Shown here in pieces: positions 8,461 through 16,493 of a stretch of 21,905 bases of DNA. The notes beneath the pieces are model-generated. The model was given only the letters and a program-made list of their open reading frames with translations, had not been told where the DNA came from and made no database searches. The stretch covers positions 1 through 21,905 of the forward strand of contig CALCHN010000030.1 of NCBI GenBank assembly GCA_937901255.1, in the 5' to 3' direction. A program made the position numbers and the translations under genes. Position 1 is the first letter of the stretch. Each line of letters begins with the position of its first letter. This DNA comes from an uncultured Flavobacteriales bacterium. Lineage in GTDB: Bacteria > Bacteroidota > Bacteroidia > Flavobacteriales_E > Vicingaceae.

Positions 8461-10281
8461 TTAATAAATATCCGCTTGATATCTATTGGACAACTGAAGG
8501 TTTTTAATGTATTCTTCTGCTTTTTCAAGAGTGACTCCACTCTGTTGTTGAATAATCTGTTTTAATGCTAAATCTACGTCCTTTGCCATATTTTTGGCAT
8601 CGCCGCAAACATAAAAATGGGCGCCGCTTTCTAGCCAGTTATACAGCTCTTTGCCATTTTCCAACATTCTGTGCTGTACATATTGCTTGTGTGTTTGGTC
8701 TCTAGAAAAAGCAACATCGGCTTTTGTCAATATCCCTTCTTTTAGATACTGTTGCCATTCTGTTTGATACAGGAAATCTGTTGTGAAATTTCGGTCACCG
8801 AAGAAAAGCCATGAAGGCGTTCTTTTTTCAGAGACTTCAAGTTGTTGCATAAAGGCTCGAAAAGGCGCAATACCGGTTCCTGGACCCACCATAATAATTG
8901 GGGTATCAGGATTTTTTGGAAGCTTAAAACGGGAATTTTTATCTAAAAATATCTTTACCTTATCGTCAACTTCCAATCGGTCTGCAAGGGTAACCGAACA
9001 ATGGCCTTCCTTATCTCTACCAAATGCATTATACCGAACTACCGACACCAGCAAATGCACTTCGTCTTCTACTGCTTTTTGAGAAGAAGCAATGGAATAC
9101 ATCCGTGGTGTATTTTTTCTTAAAACTGAAATCAGTTCATTGGGAGATAATTCATGAGGTTCTTCTTTTAATAAATCCAAAATATCTCGACCCATAAGAT
9201 ATTCAAGGACTGAGTCACTATTTGACAATATTTTATTTAATCGAAGATTATCTGTTAATTCAGCATATTTGGACAATGTGGTTTTAGATAAGGGGGTTAA
9301 TTCGTAATCATTTGTCAGTGCCTCCAACAACTCTTTTTCTCCTTTGTGCGTTATTACATTTTCTTTTCCATCGAAATTTGTAGCTTCTAAAACCGCTTGG
9401 ACAAGTTTAGGGGAATTACTACCATACACGCCCAAAGCATCACCTGGTTCGTATGTTATGCCAGATCCTGCTAAGTCTAATTCCAAATGTATAGTTTCCT
9501 TGGAAGACCCCGTAGCATTAAGATTTATTTTTTCCAGAATGGTGGCTTCAAAAAGGTTTTTTTTATCATATTTTATTCCATTGACTGGAGCGATTACATC
9601 ATTTAGGTTTTCTAAATTAGAAACCTCTTCGGATGTTTGTATTATAGAATCTAAAAATATTTTTTGCCAAGCTTCTGCTTCTTCCTCATAATCTACATCA
9701 CAATCCTGACGAGGAGCAAGTCGTTTTGCCCCTAATTTTTCTAGAATGGTATCGAAATCTTTACCTGTTTGGCAAAAATCAACATAACTACTATCTCCAA
9801 GAGCCAGAACAGAAAAATTGACATGAGAAAGATTTGGTGCTTTTTTGCCATGAAGATACTTATGAAGGTCTTCGGCTTGTACAGGGGGCTCTCCTAATCC
9901 ATGAGTACTTACAATAACCGCCAAGTTTTTAATATTTTTAAGTTCTCTAGTTTTAAAAGAAGCCATATCCGAAATATCTACTTCTACACCTCTTTCTTTG
10001 GCCTGAGCAGCAAGATTCTTTGCCAGTGCCTCACTATTACCTGTATGACTACCGAATAAAATATTTATTTTTTCGGGTTTAGCCTTTGCAACAGTAGTTG
10101 TAGATACTATTGTCTGATTATCTAGCTTAGGAGAAACTGTTGAAGCTACATGGTTGAGACCTGAAAAATAGCCGCTTAACCAATAAAGTTGTTCAGAATC
10201 AAGCTCAGACAATGCATTACTAAGTTTTTCTGTTTGTCTATCGTTAAACGGCCCTCTTTCTAATCCCTTTTTTAATTCCAT
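8461..10281 (-). CDS. cysJ: Sulfite reductase (NADPH) flavoprotein alpha subunit
   Basis: CysJ passes electrons from NADPH through FAD and FMN to CysI. The 606-residue product has the expected order: a short N-terminal region; a flavodoxin-like FMN domain at about 72-215 (FGSHTGNSEALAKNL at 76-90, STHGLGEPP at 125-133, ALGDSSY at 160-166); an FAD domain with PRMYSIASS at 392-400; and an NADPH domain with VGPGTGIAPFRAF at 465-477 and YVCGDAKNMAKDV at 557-569. It closes with the typical RYQADIY C-terminus. It starts 21 bases after the peroxiredoxin gene and ends 28 bases before cysI, so the three form one operon. Confidence 0.95.
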   Translation of the reverse strand: MELKKGLERGPFNDRQTEKLSNALSELDSEQLYWLSGYFSGLNHVASTVSPKLDNQTIVSTTTVAKAKPEKINILFGSHTGNSEALAKNLAAQAKERGVEVDISDMASFKTRELKNIKNLAVIVSTHGLGEPPVQAEDLHKYLHGKKAPNLSHVNFSVLALGDSSYVDFCQTGKDFDTILEKLGAKRLAPRQDCDVDYEEEAEAWQKIFLDSIIQTSEEVSNLENLNDVIAPVNGIKYDKKNLFEATILEKINLNATGSSKETIHLELDLAGSGITYEPGDALGVYGSNSPKLVQAVLEATNFDGKENVITHKGEKELLEALTNDYELTPLSKTTLSKYAELTDNLRLNKILSNSDSVLEYLMGRDILDLLKEEPHELSPNELISVLRKNTPRMYSIASSQKAVEDEVHLLVSVVRYNAFGRDKEGHCSVTLADRLEVDDKVKIFLDKNSRFKLPKNPDTPIIMVGPGTGIAPFRAFMQQLEVSEKRTPSWLFFGDRNFTTDFLYQTEWQQYLKEGILTKADVAFSRDQTHKQYVQHRMLENGKELYNWLESGAHFYVCGDAKNMAKDVDLALKQIIQQQSGVTLEKAEEYIKNLQLSNRYQADIY

Positions 10282-10302
10282 TATTTTAAGAATGAATTGA
10301 AA

Positions 10303-10938
10303 TTATTTATTTGGCTGTGGTGTATATCTTAAATATGGTTTTATAACACGGTGTCCTTTAGGAAATTTAGCCTTAACATCTTCCTGCTTTACTGAAGGAG
10401 AAATTATTACATCTTGTCCCACTTCCCAATCTACAGGTGTAGCAACACTATGTCCAGCAGTTAATTGCAAGGAGTCCAGTACGCGTAATATTTCTGTAAA
10501 GTTCCTTCCTGTAGAAGCTGGATAGGTAATAATTGCCTGTATTTTTTTGGCAGGGTTGATAAAATACACAGATCGTACTGTTGCTGTTGTAGAGAAATTA
10601 GGATGAATCATATTATAAAGTTTGGCTACATTTTTGTCCGTATCTGCGATAATAGGGAATTCCACTTTGGTATTTTGCGTTTCATTAATATCATTAATCC
10701 AACCCTTATGAGATTCAAGATCGTCTGTACTAACGGCAATTACCTTAGTATCTCTTTTTGAAAATTCATCCTTTAACTGTGCGGTACGCCCAAGTTCGGT
10801 TGTACAAACGGGGGTGAAATCGGCAGGATGTGAATAAATGATTCCCCAAGTATCTCCTAGCCATTGATGAAAATCGATTACTCCCAGTGTAGTTTGGGCA
10901 GTGAAATTTGGTGCGTCGTCTCCAATTCGTAAACTCAT
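10303..10938 (-). CDS. 1-Cys peroxiredoxin (Prx6/AhpC-TSA family)
   Basis: A 211-residue peroxiredoxin that reduces hydrogen peroxide and organic peroxides. The peroxidatic cysteine is in SHPADFTPVCTTELGR (Cys45 from the chosen start), the Prx6-type context, and no resolving-cysteine motif is evident. The length fits Prx6. An upstream in-frame ATG at 10962 would add eight residues, but the family begins MSLRIGDDAPNF, so ATG at 10938 is chosen. It heads the cysJI operon, 21 bases before cysJ, which links peroxide defence to sulfite reduction. The association may protect the siroheme/Fe-S enzyme or reflect shared regulation by cysteine supply. Confidence 0.9.
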   Translation of the reverse strand: MSLRIGDDAPNFTAQTTLGVIDFHQWLGDTWGIIYSHPADFTPVCTTELGRTAQLKDEFSKRDTKVIAVSTDDLESHKGWINDINETQNTKVEFPIIADTDKNVAKLYNMIHPNFSTTATVRSVYFINPAKKIQAIITYPASTGRNFTEILRVLDSLQLTAGHSVATPVDWEVGQDVIISPSVKQEDVKAKFPKGHRVIKPYLRYTPQPNK

Positions 10939-10959
10939 TATTTTAAATTTTAAGTTAAA

Positions 10960-11024
10960 CAATAAAAATATTGTACTAATTTTTTAGTACCTCAAAGGTA
11001 TTGAGCAAGAAAACGAATCGCCAA
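10960..11024 (-). promoter_or_regulatory. Promoter and hairpin leader of the prx-cysJ-cysI operon
   Basis: Read on the - strand, TTG (11022-11024), 21 bases, then an exact TACCTTTG (10993-11000). The predicted RNA start lies near 10986-10988. The leader then holds two back-to-back hairpins. The first has a 7-bp stem GTACTAA/TTAGTAC with a 4-base loop (10973-10990). The second has a 5-bp stem with a 4-base loop (10960-10973). The gene's ATG follows 21 bases after the second. Confidence 0.65.
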
Positions 11025-11043
11025 TAGTTAATTTTTATTTAGC

Positions 11044-11058
11044 ATAACCTTAGGTTAT
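11044..11058 (-). promoter_or_regulatory. LysR-type operator (T-N11-A palindrome)
   Basis: ATAACCTTAGGTTAT is a perfect 7-1-7 palindrome and contains the T-N11-A core of LysR-type binding sites. Its centre (11051) is about 64 bases upstream of the predicted start of the prx-cysJI transcript, the usual recognition-site position for LysR-type activators. Confidence 0.65.
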
Positions 11059-11137
11059 AGCTTAAATATGATTTTTGTAATGAAAGTAATAGAAAAAAAG
11101 GTAAGAAAGTATTTAAAAATAATGGTCACTTATATAA

Positions 11138-12031
11138 TCAAAATTTATGATTCCGCATTAAAAACTGGACTAATAAGGCTGACAACCCCCCTTCTGGACC
11201 TTGGGGGGTGATAAAGTAAAAATGTCTATAAATTGGTAATTTTTTAATTTCAATTATTTTAAGTGTATTATTTTTTAGTTCTTTAAATATGGCATGTAAA
11301 GAAATGAAGGCCATACAATTGGAATGTTGTAAGTATGATTTGATAGCTTCTGTACTTCCCAGTTGCATTTCCACCTTAAGGTCAGATATGCCAATTCCTT
11401 TTTGCTTTAGCGCATCAGCAATGACCTCTAAAGTACCAGATCCTGGTTCTCTCATAAGTAGTTGAATGTTTTTCAAATCTTCAGGATTTATTTCATCCTT
11501 TTTAATCAATGAATTATTACTACTGCAGACAAGAACAATCTCATCTTTTAAAAATGGTGTATAATGGATTTCGCGCCTTTTGGACTTGCTTTCAATTATA
11601 CCTAGTTCTATGTTCTTATTCAGCAGTGCCTGTTCTATCTGTTCTGAATTACCATTGAGCAATTCTACCTTTATATCTTGATGAATACTATGAAACTGCG
11701 CTAGTAAGGCGGGCAAAATATATTGTGTGATAGAGGTACTAGAACCAACATGTAATGTCCCCTTTAGAGTCTCATTAAACTGATTTAAATCAAATTCAAT
11801 TTGACGATAAATCTCTTGGATTTGTTCGGTATGTTTAAGTAATACTTTTCCAGCGGGAGATAGTGATACTTTGTTTCCTTTTCTATCAAATAGAGCAAGA
11901 TTAAACTGGCTTTCCAATTCTTTGATATGTTTGGTTACAGCGGGTTGGGATATGAGTAGTTCTTCTGAAGCCTTAGTGAAATTAAGCCTTCGAGCGACGG
12001 TATAAAAAACTTTTAAACGAAAATTGAACAT
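11138..12031 (-). CDS. LysR-type transcriptional regulator, probably of sulfite reduction
   Basis: A 297-residue LysR-type regulator. The N-terminal winged helix-turn-helix is clear (FYTVARRLNFTKASEELL, then SQPAVTKHIKELESQFNLAL and LFDRKGNKVSLSPAGKVLL), followed by a two-lobe effector-binding domain from about residue 90 (GTLHVGSSTS). Two starts are possible, at 12037 and 12031; the second (MFNFRLKVFY) fits the family best. It lies upstream of and co-directional with prx-cysJI, with its candidate operator in the 200-base gap between. By context it probably acts like CysB or Bacillus CysL, but this is inferred. The usual divergent target is missing: the array begins on that side. Confidence 0.85.
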   Translation of the reverse strand: MFNFRLKVFYTVARRLNFTKASEELLISQPAVTKHIKELESQFNLALFDRKGNKVSLSPAGKVLLKHTEQIQEIYRQIEFDLNQFNETLKGTLHVGSSTSITQYILPALLAQFHSIHQDIKVELLNGNSEQIEQALLNKNIELGIIESKSKRREIHYTPFLKDEIVLVCSSNNSLIKKDEINPEDLKNIQLLMREPGSGTLEVIADALKQKGIGISDLKVEMQLGSTEAIKSYLQHSNCMAFISLHAIFKELKNNTLKIIEIKKLPIYRHFYFITPQGPEGGLSALLVQFLMRNHKF

Positions 12032-12075
12032 ATACAATACTACGAATATTTTTAGAATAGGAAATTGTGAATAGT

Positions 12076-12083
12076 CAAATTTA
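12076..12083 (-). promoter_or_regulatory. Putative -7 element of the lysR gene
   Basis: TAAATTTG on the - strand matches TAnnTTTG exactly, 45 bases before the regulator's start codon. No TTG is seen at the right distance upstream, so confidence is limited. Confidence 0.4.
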
Positions 12084-12120
12084 AGATAGTGCTTTTTTAA
12101 ATTGTCTTATTGCCTTTTAG

Positions 12121-12147
12121 TTGATAGGCAAAATCGTGCTACTTTTG
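12121..12147 (+). promoter_or_regulatory. Orphan + strand promoter at the array boundary
   Basis: TTG at 12121-12123, 16 bases, then an exact TACTTTTG at 12140-12147, pointing right. A small AGCAC/GTGCT hairpin and an ATG at 12201 follow, but the frame runs into the antisense of the cassette gene. Either this is the promoter of a divergent gene cut off by the array, or it is a chance match. Confidence 0.35.
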
Positions 12148-12236
12148 CGCCGCCTGAGCACCATACAAGAGTGCTTATCAATCTTGTGTCTTTGAAAGTA
12201 ATGGCTTCTCAAGCGGTTACTGTTTTAGCCATTATA

Positions 12237-14432
12237 TTATTCCGAAAATTCCTTTTCAAAGAAAGAATTCAGATTTTTCTTTTTTCTCAAAGTCGTATCA
12301 GATTTCAATTGTTCGGTAAATTTCCTTAAAGTTGATTTCTTTCTGAAATTAGGTAAATCTTTATGGTCATTGATTGATTTCTGTACATGGTCAGCAACAT
12401 CATTTGGCAAATGGTAACTAAGGTTAACACCAAGCAAAGATGGGAACAATTCATCATACACTTCCTCAATCTCTTCTTGTTTTGGCGCTAAAGCAATATA
12501 ATTATAAAGGAAGTCTGGTCTTATGTAGCAACTAACGTGAAATTCTTCATCTAGAAATTTCTTAACCATTCTAAATGTGGATGTGTCCTTGGATAGCCAC
12601 CAAGTTTTATAACCAAATATGCTAGTATCATTTGTTTCATTATTCTTTTCTCTCAACGCATATACAGATAATATTAGTTTTGCATCTACTTCAGCTTTTT
12701 TAGGACTCGATTTTTCTATAGACAATTCTTGAACTAACTTCTCATAAACTGATTCTTTAATGTTGATATCGAGGTTATCTTCGGATAAATATTCAATACC
12801 GAATAATTCTCTGAGTAATTCTATTAAGTCTAATTTGACTGTCTTTAACTCTGGGTCAATAAAGTGATTTAGAAATTTATCAAAATCAGAAACTTTCCCT
12901 CGTTTTTTAGCATAAAAATATGCTCTTAAAATTATATGTTGAACAGCTGTTAAGTTATATTCATCTTCTAAATAAAAATCCTCGGATTCCTTTAGATTTT
13001 CGTAATATATATTTCTTAATATTTTAAAGTGAGAGACTAGTTCGTCCAAAATCGCATCACTTACAACCAATTTCACACCTGATTTGTGAGCTCCTTTTAA
13101 TAGGTTCCAATGTCTACGGTTAATAGGGTCTAAGAACATTTCTGAAAAAGCTGGAATCAAAATAGAATTACCTATAAATAACATGAGTTTATTGGCTAAT
13201 GATTGAAAATATATAGCAATTTTAGGATCCCATTGCAATAGGAACATTAACATATAAGTGTTCGATAATGATTTGAGAAATCTTTTTTGCTCAATAGTTC
13301 CGTTATAAACAATTTCTCTAATTACGTAAATCAAACATTCTTTGACTTTAACTCGATTTGCAACAATTATTGAACTTTCATCCACAACTTTATCTACAAC
13401 TTGAACCAACTGTTTTTCTATTGAGCTGCCATGATTATCTTTACTTAACATAAAGTTGGAAAATTCTAATCCTTGTTGATAAAAAATAGTTTTGACTGTC
13501 TCTTTTACAAGATTTGCAACATTCATAACCACTATACTCTCGTCTTTTAGATAGCTTTTTAGTTTTTCACAGGTTTGTTCTGAAAACGTAGATTCTAAAT
13601 CTACATCTTTGAGGTTTCTTTCGGTTATTTCCTTTCTAGTTGAAAACGGCAAACAGTAGCCTTCTAATTGGCTGTGATATTGTATTTTTTTATCTTTTGT
13701 CTTGCTAATTATAGCCAATCTCTTTTTTACAATTTCATCAACCGATATATCATCTTGTTTAAGAAACCCTTTAACATAAGTAACAATTGAATCTTCACTA
13801 ATAACAATCTCTTTTTCTGGGTCTGTGGGCTCTAAATGAAACAGAATTAAGGTGTCAATTAAATTGTCATTTAAATCTTTGGTGTTTGCGTTCTCTTCTA
13901 TTTGTTGTCTAAGAAAAACGTATAATCTAGATTCCTCATCTATGTTAGCTACTGTGTAAGATTTACCAGGTTTACTATATTCTTGATAATTTGTTTTCAG
14001 AAAAGATTCATAAACACGTTTAGTTGGTTCTGAGTTATTAACATTTACTTCAAACCAGGAACTATCCCATATTCTTAAATTTACTTCTTTTTCAATAAGT
14101 ATTTCATCAATGATGACATCTTTATTATTGATTTTTCGGTTAGTAACATAAGTTAATCGCTGTATCTCTATTTCGTTGGCTCTGAGTTTATCAATCGTTT
14201 GTATGATTTTGGATTTTGGGTCAGATTTTTCTGTTGACATCTGAAAAATTTCCTTTTCATTTGATGGCCTTGAATGAATATGTTCAAATCCATCTAGCCC
14301 CTTGTCTTTTGTGCCACCAACTGGTATAAATTCATAACCCAATCTAGCACTGAGGAATTGATGTCCGAAGTCTTCAAATACCCATCCATTGTCTAATTGC
14401 TCTAATGCGATTTTGAAGGCTTCTGTGTCCAT
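12237..14432 (-). CDS. Mrr-like nuclease with possible PIN-like C-terminal half; candidate defence effector
   Basis: A 731-residue cytoplasmic protein without signal or membrane segments. Residues 15-100 resemble an Mrr-type PD-(D/E)xK nuclease: Glu20, GGTKDKGLDGF with Asp47, then FQMSTEK with Gln64 and Lys69, and TYVTNRK at 94-100, a segment often seen in such domains. Residues about 416-620 have a PIN-like pattern: LFIGNSILIPAFSE at 418-431, then SDAILDELVSH at 458-468, an acidic strand at 581-590 and SKD at 614-616. The usual first PIN aspartate appears replaced by GN, so this part may be inactive or wrongly assigned. The middle is helical and unrecognised. It is the only gene of the left-most cassette and has a TATATTTG promoter in the attC upstream. 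It could be a single-gene anti-phage effector. Confidence 0.6.
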   Translation of the reverse strand: MDTEAFKIALEQLDNGWVFEDFGHQFLSARLGYEFIPVGGTKDKGLDGFEHIHSRPSNEKEIFQMSTEKSDPKSKIIQTIDKLRANEIEIQRLTYVTNRKINNKDVIIDEILIEKEVNLRIWDSSWFEVNVNNSEPTKRVYESFLKTNYQEYSKPGKSYTVANIDEESRLYVFLRQQIEENANTKDLNDNLIDTLILFHLEPTDPEKEIVISEDSIVTYVKGFLKQDDISVDEIVKKRLAIISKTKDKKIQYHSQLEGYCLPFSTRKEITERNLKDVDLESTFSEQTCEKLKSYLKDESIVVMNVANLVKETVKTIFYQQGLEFSNFMLSKDNHGSSIEKQLVQVVDKVVDESSIIVANRVKVKECLIYVIREIVYNGTIEQKRFLKSLSNTYMLMFLLQWDPKIAIYFQSLANKLMLFIGNSILIPAFSEMFLDPINRRHWNLLKGAHKSGVKLVVSDAILDELVSHFKILRNIYYENLKESEDFYLEDEYNLTAVQHIILRAYFYAKKRGKVSDFDKFLNHFIDPELKTVKLDLIELLRELFGIEYLSEDNLDINIKESVYEKLVQELSIEKSSPKKAEVDAKLILSVYALREKNNETNDTSIFGYKTWWLSKDTSTFRMVKKFLDEEFHVSCYIRPDFLYNYIALAPKQEEIEEVYDELFPSLLGVNLSYHLPNDVADHVQKSINDHKDLPNFRKKSTLRKFTEQLKSDTTLRKKKNLNSFFEKEFSE

Positions 14433-14465
14433 ATTTAATATTTGTAATTCGGTTTTTGATATTTT

Positions 14466-14644
14466 CGCTACCTTATTTATAAATGCATTTTATTGCGTTT
14501 ACTATACTTTCAAATATAAGGTAATCTTTTAACAAATCGGACGGATTGGTAATGGCTGCGAAATTACTGTTATTCACATGTTTGTATCTAAAATTAAGGC
14601 TGGCTGATTACTCGGGATAAGTTGTGCAACGGATACGGTTAGCC
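14466..14644 (-). repeat. attC-like site 1 (VCR-like repeat, long form) with promoter
   Basis: It lies between the W-repeat gene and the 731-residue gene. The left-hand core GGCTAAC (14638-14644) contains the stop codon of the W-repeat gene. The right-hand core reads GGTAGCG (14466-14472), one base off GTTAGCG. The inner arms AACTTAT and ATAAGGT pair 6/7. A TATATTTG promoter element is at 14511-14518, and a hairpin TAAACGCA/TGCATTTA lies downstream of it (14480-14501). With site 2 it shares an extra block beginning GATACAAACATGTGAATAAC. Confidence 0.7.
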
Positions 14645-15637
14645 TTCGTTTTTTTTAAGTTCTTTATTGAAAAGCTGCCCTAAAATATAGCTTTTACAAA
14701 AATCATTGTGAAATACTTTAGTAAATCCATCTTTGTTCTTACAATATTCGATTTTCTCTTTAGTCCAAAGGAAATTTTTGTTATTGAAAATTCCATAAAA
14801 ACCGAGATACTCATCAAATTCTTTCATTATGTCCACGCTTATATATCGATTTTTAGTACTGTAGTTTGACCATTCAGCTTCTCCATGTTCTTTTTCAGCC
14901 CAAGGGTCAAAAGACAAGGATTTTCTCCAATCTTTATAATGACATTTTAACACTTCTATTGGGATATCAATATCTGGAATAGTAGAAATGTTCGCAGGAT
15001 AATATGTTTGTGTATGTTGGAATTTTTGATAATGCCCAGACCATTTGAAGTTATTATGATACTTAAGAATAAACTCCTTATTGTTGTAAATACTTTTATT
15101 CAGCACAATAGTATTCCAATCTATTTTTTCTTTGTTTTCTTCAAGTAAATACTGGTTCCAAGGAAAATATAGGTTTTGACTAAGTTCATGCCAATCAAAC
15201 TTGTGCTTATAGTTTTTTAAATGTTCTGCATTGTGGTAATGAAATATTTGGTTAAAAAGTAAATTGGAATTACTGCATAATTGATTCCAATCAAACTTAT
15301 CAATAAACTCCTCAAGTAAAAAGCAAACGTGAATTCTATAAAGCGATTCAAGTCTAAAATAACGTGAGAAATAGTACCAATCAATTTTATCCTGAAACTT
15401 TCTAATTAAATCAGTATTCCACTCAAAATGAGTGTTCTTAGATAATAATTGCCATTCAACTTTATCCGGAAAATGTTCTACTATTTCAGCGTTTATTTTT
15501 TTACTACTACTTAAATATTTCCAATTAATCGAATCTTTAATATACTCTACAAATTCACAATTCCATATAATTTCTGGCTCTAAATCTCTTTTAAGGGCAT
15601 CGTTTAGGTTTAAGAATTTTGAAAATTTTTGTGTCAT
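14639..15637 (-). CDS. W/LS-repeat protein of unknown function
   Basis: A 332-residue protein built of about seven degenerate repeats of 24-32 residues with the pattern F-x-D/E-K-hydrophobic-D-W-x-x-L-S-x-N, then F-x-W-N. Examples are FPDKVEWQLLSKN, FQDKIDWYYFSRY, FIDKFDWNQLCSN, YKHKFDWHELSQN and NKEKIDWNTIVLN. Tandem W/LS repeats of this sort suggest an alpha-solenoid, possibly a binding scaffold; I do not know a function. A longer frame begins at 15763, but its first 42 codons are a translation of the attC repeat, so ATG 15637 is chosen. The stop codon lies inside the left core of site 1, as is common for integron cassettes. It is a single-gene cassette. Confidence 0.75.
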   Translation of the reverse strand: MTQKFSKFLNLNDALKRDLEPEIIWNCEFVEYIKDSINWKYLSSSKKINAEIVEHFPDKVEWQLLSKNTHFEWNTDLIRKFQDKIDWYYFSRYFRLESLYRIHVCFLLEEFIDKFDWNQLCSNSNLLFNQIFHYHNAEHLKNYKHKFDWHELSQNLYFPWNQYLLEENKEKIDWNTIVLNKSIYNNKEFILKYHNNFKWSGHYQKFQHTQTYYPANISTIPDIDIPIEVLKCHYKDWRKSLSFDPWAEKEHGEAEWSNYSTKNRYISVDIMKEFDEYLGFYGIFNNKNFLWTKEKIEYCKNKDGFTKVFHNDFCKSYILGQLFNKELKKNEG

Positions 15638-15652
15638 TGTTCTCAAATGAAA

Positions 15653-15842
15653 GCTAACTTGTTTATAAATGCATTTTATGCTGGTTACTTTACTTCCAAA
15701 TATAAGGTAATCTTTTAACATGTCAGAAGAGCCCGTAAGACCAGTGAAATTACAGTTATTCACATGTTTGTATCTTTTGTTTTTCTAAAATTAGGTTTTT
15801 CCGATTACGGGACAAATTGTGCAACGGTTACCGGTGTTGGCA
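15653..15842 (-). repeat. attC-like site 2 (VCR-like repeat, long form) with promoter
   Basis: It lies between the HEPN-motif gene (stop 15852) and the W-repeat gene. Cores are GCCAAC at the left (within 15836-15844) and GTTAGC at the right (15653-15658). The TATATTTG element is at 15697-15704. It has the same shared block as site 1 (GATACAAACATGTGAATAAC). The right end GAAAGCTAAC (15649-15658, + strand) agrees at 9/10 with the reverse complement of the far end of its own cassette at 14638-14647. Confidence 0.75.
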
Positions 15843-15851
15843 GTAGTGCTT

Positions 15852-16463
15852 TCACGTATCAGTATATATTTGGTTAAATTCAATATCGAAATTGTAGAGT
15901 GCATTTTGAGCCTCCTCAATCAGTTCGTAATCTTTTTTCAAATCCTCCAAGTTGAACCTCACAAACTCTCTCCTCAACCCGTCGTTCGCTGTAATTTTAT
16001 ATTTAAATTCTACAAAATTATCTTCCGTTGCCCTATGCCAGTAGCAATGTGCGTATTTATTTCTTAATTCCGCTGTATCCTTTACTTTTTTTATAACCTT
16101 ATCTAACTGAATTTTAAAGTCTTTCAGATTTTTAGATGAATCGAACATATGTTTTTTTTCTCCGCTATAATAAATTTGGAAGAAATTCTTCAATAGGTCA
16201 ACTTTAGTTCCAAAATTTTTCGAAGCCACTGTTTCAAAAAATATTGCATTATTTTCCAAAGAATCATTGCATAGATATTGTTTTATAAGTTCGTGAAGTT
16301 GCCATTCTAGCCGATTAAATTCTATTATTATCCATCCAATTTGAGATGCTGTGTCTTGTAAATATTTAAGCTGTTCCTCATCGTTTGACCAATTACCATA
16401 TTCAGCAAACACATCTGATTTCTCTTGTGGGTAAATTGAAAACCTTTCTTTTTTTGTTCGCAT
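15852..16463 (-). CDS. HEPN-motif protein, candidate RNase or toxin
   Basis: A 203-residue, predicted all-helical cytoplasmic protein. Residues 134-139 read RNKYAH within AELRNKYAHCYWH, which is the HEPN signature (Arg, polar residue, three residues, His) that forms the RNase active site in many toxins and defence proteins. An upstream helix with FNRLEWQLHELI (49-60) fits the first helix of such a fold. There is no second gene in the cassette, so no paired antitoxin is evident. It is unrelated in sequence to the HEPN-motif protein at 18071. It could act alone, with a partner elsewhere, or be a non-catalytic helical bundle. Confidence 0.65.
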   Translation of the reverse strand: MRTKKERFSIYPQEKSDVFAEYGNWSNDEEQLKYLQDTASQIGWIIIEFNRLEWQLHELIKQYLCNDSLENNAIFFETVASKNFGTKVDLLKNFFQIYYSGEKKHMFDSSKNLKDFKIQLDKVIKKVKDTAELRNKYAHCYWHRATEDNFVEFKYKITANDGLRREFVRFNLEDLKKDYELIEEAQNALYNFDIEFNQIYTDT

Positions 16464-16493
16464 TTTGATTTATCTTGAGTTTTTCAGCATTAC

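Noticed and set aside
12102..12329. 75-residue + strand frame at the array's left end.
   Set aside because: It runs antisense through the end of the 731-residue gene and partly through a decayed attC. Only its first few codons could be a real gene remnant, which is discussed as a finding.
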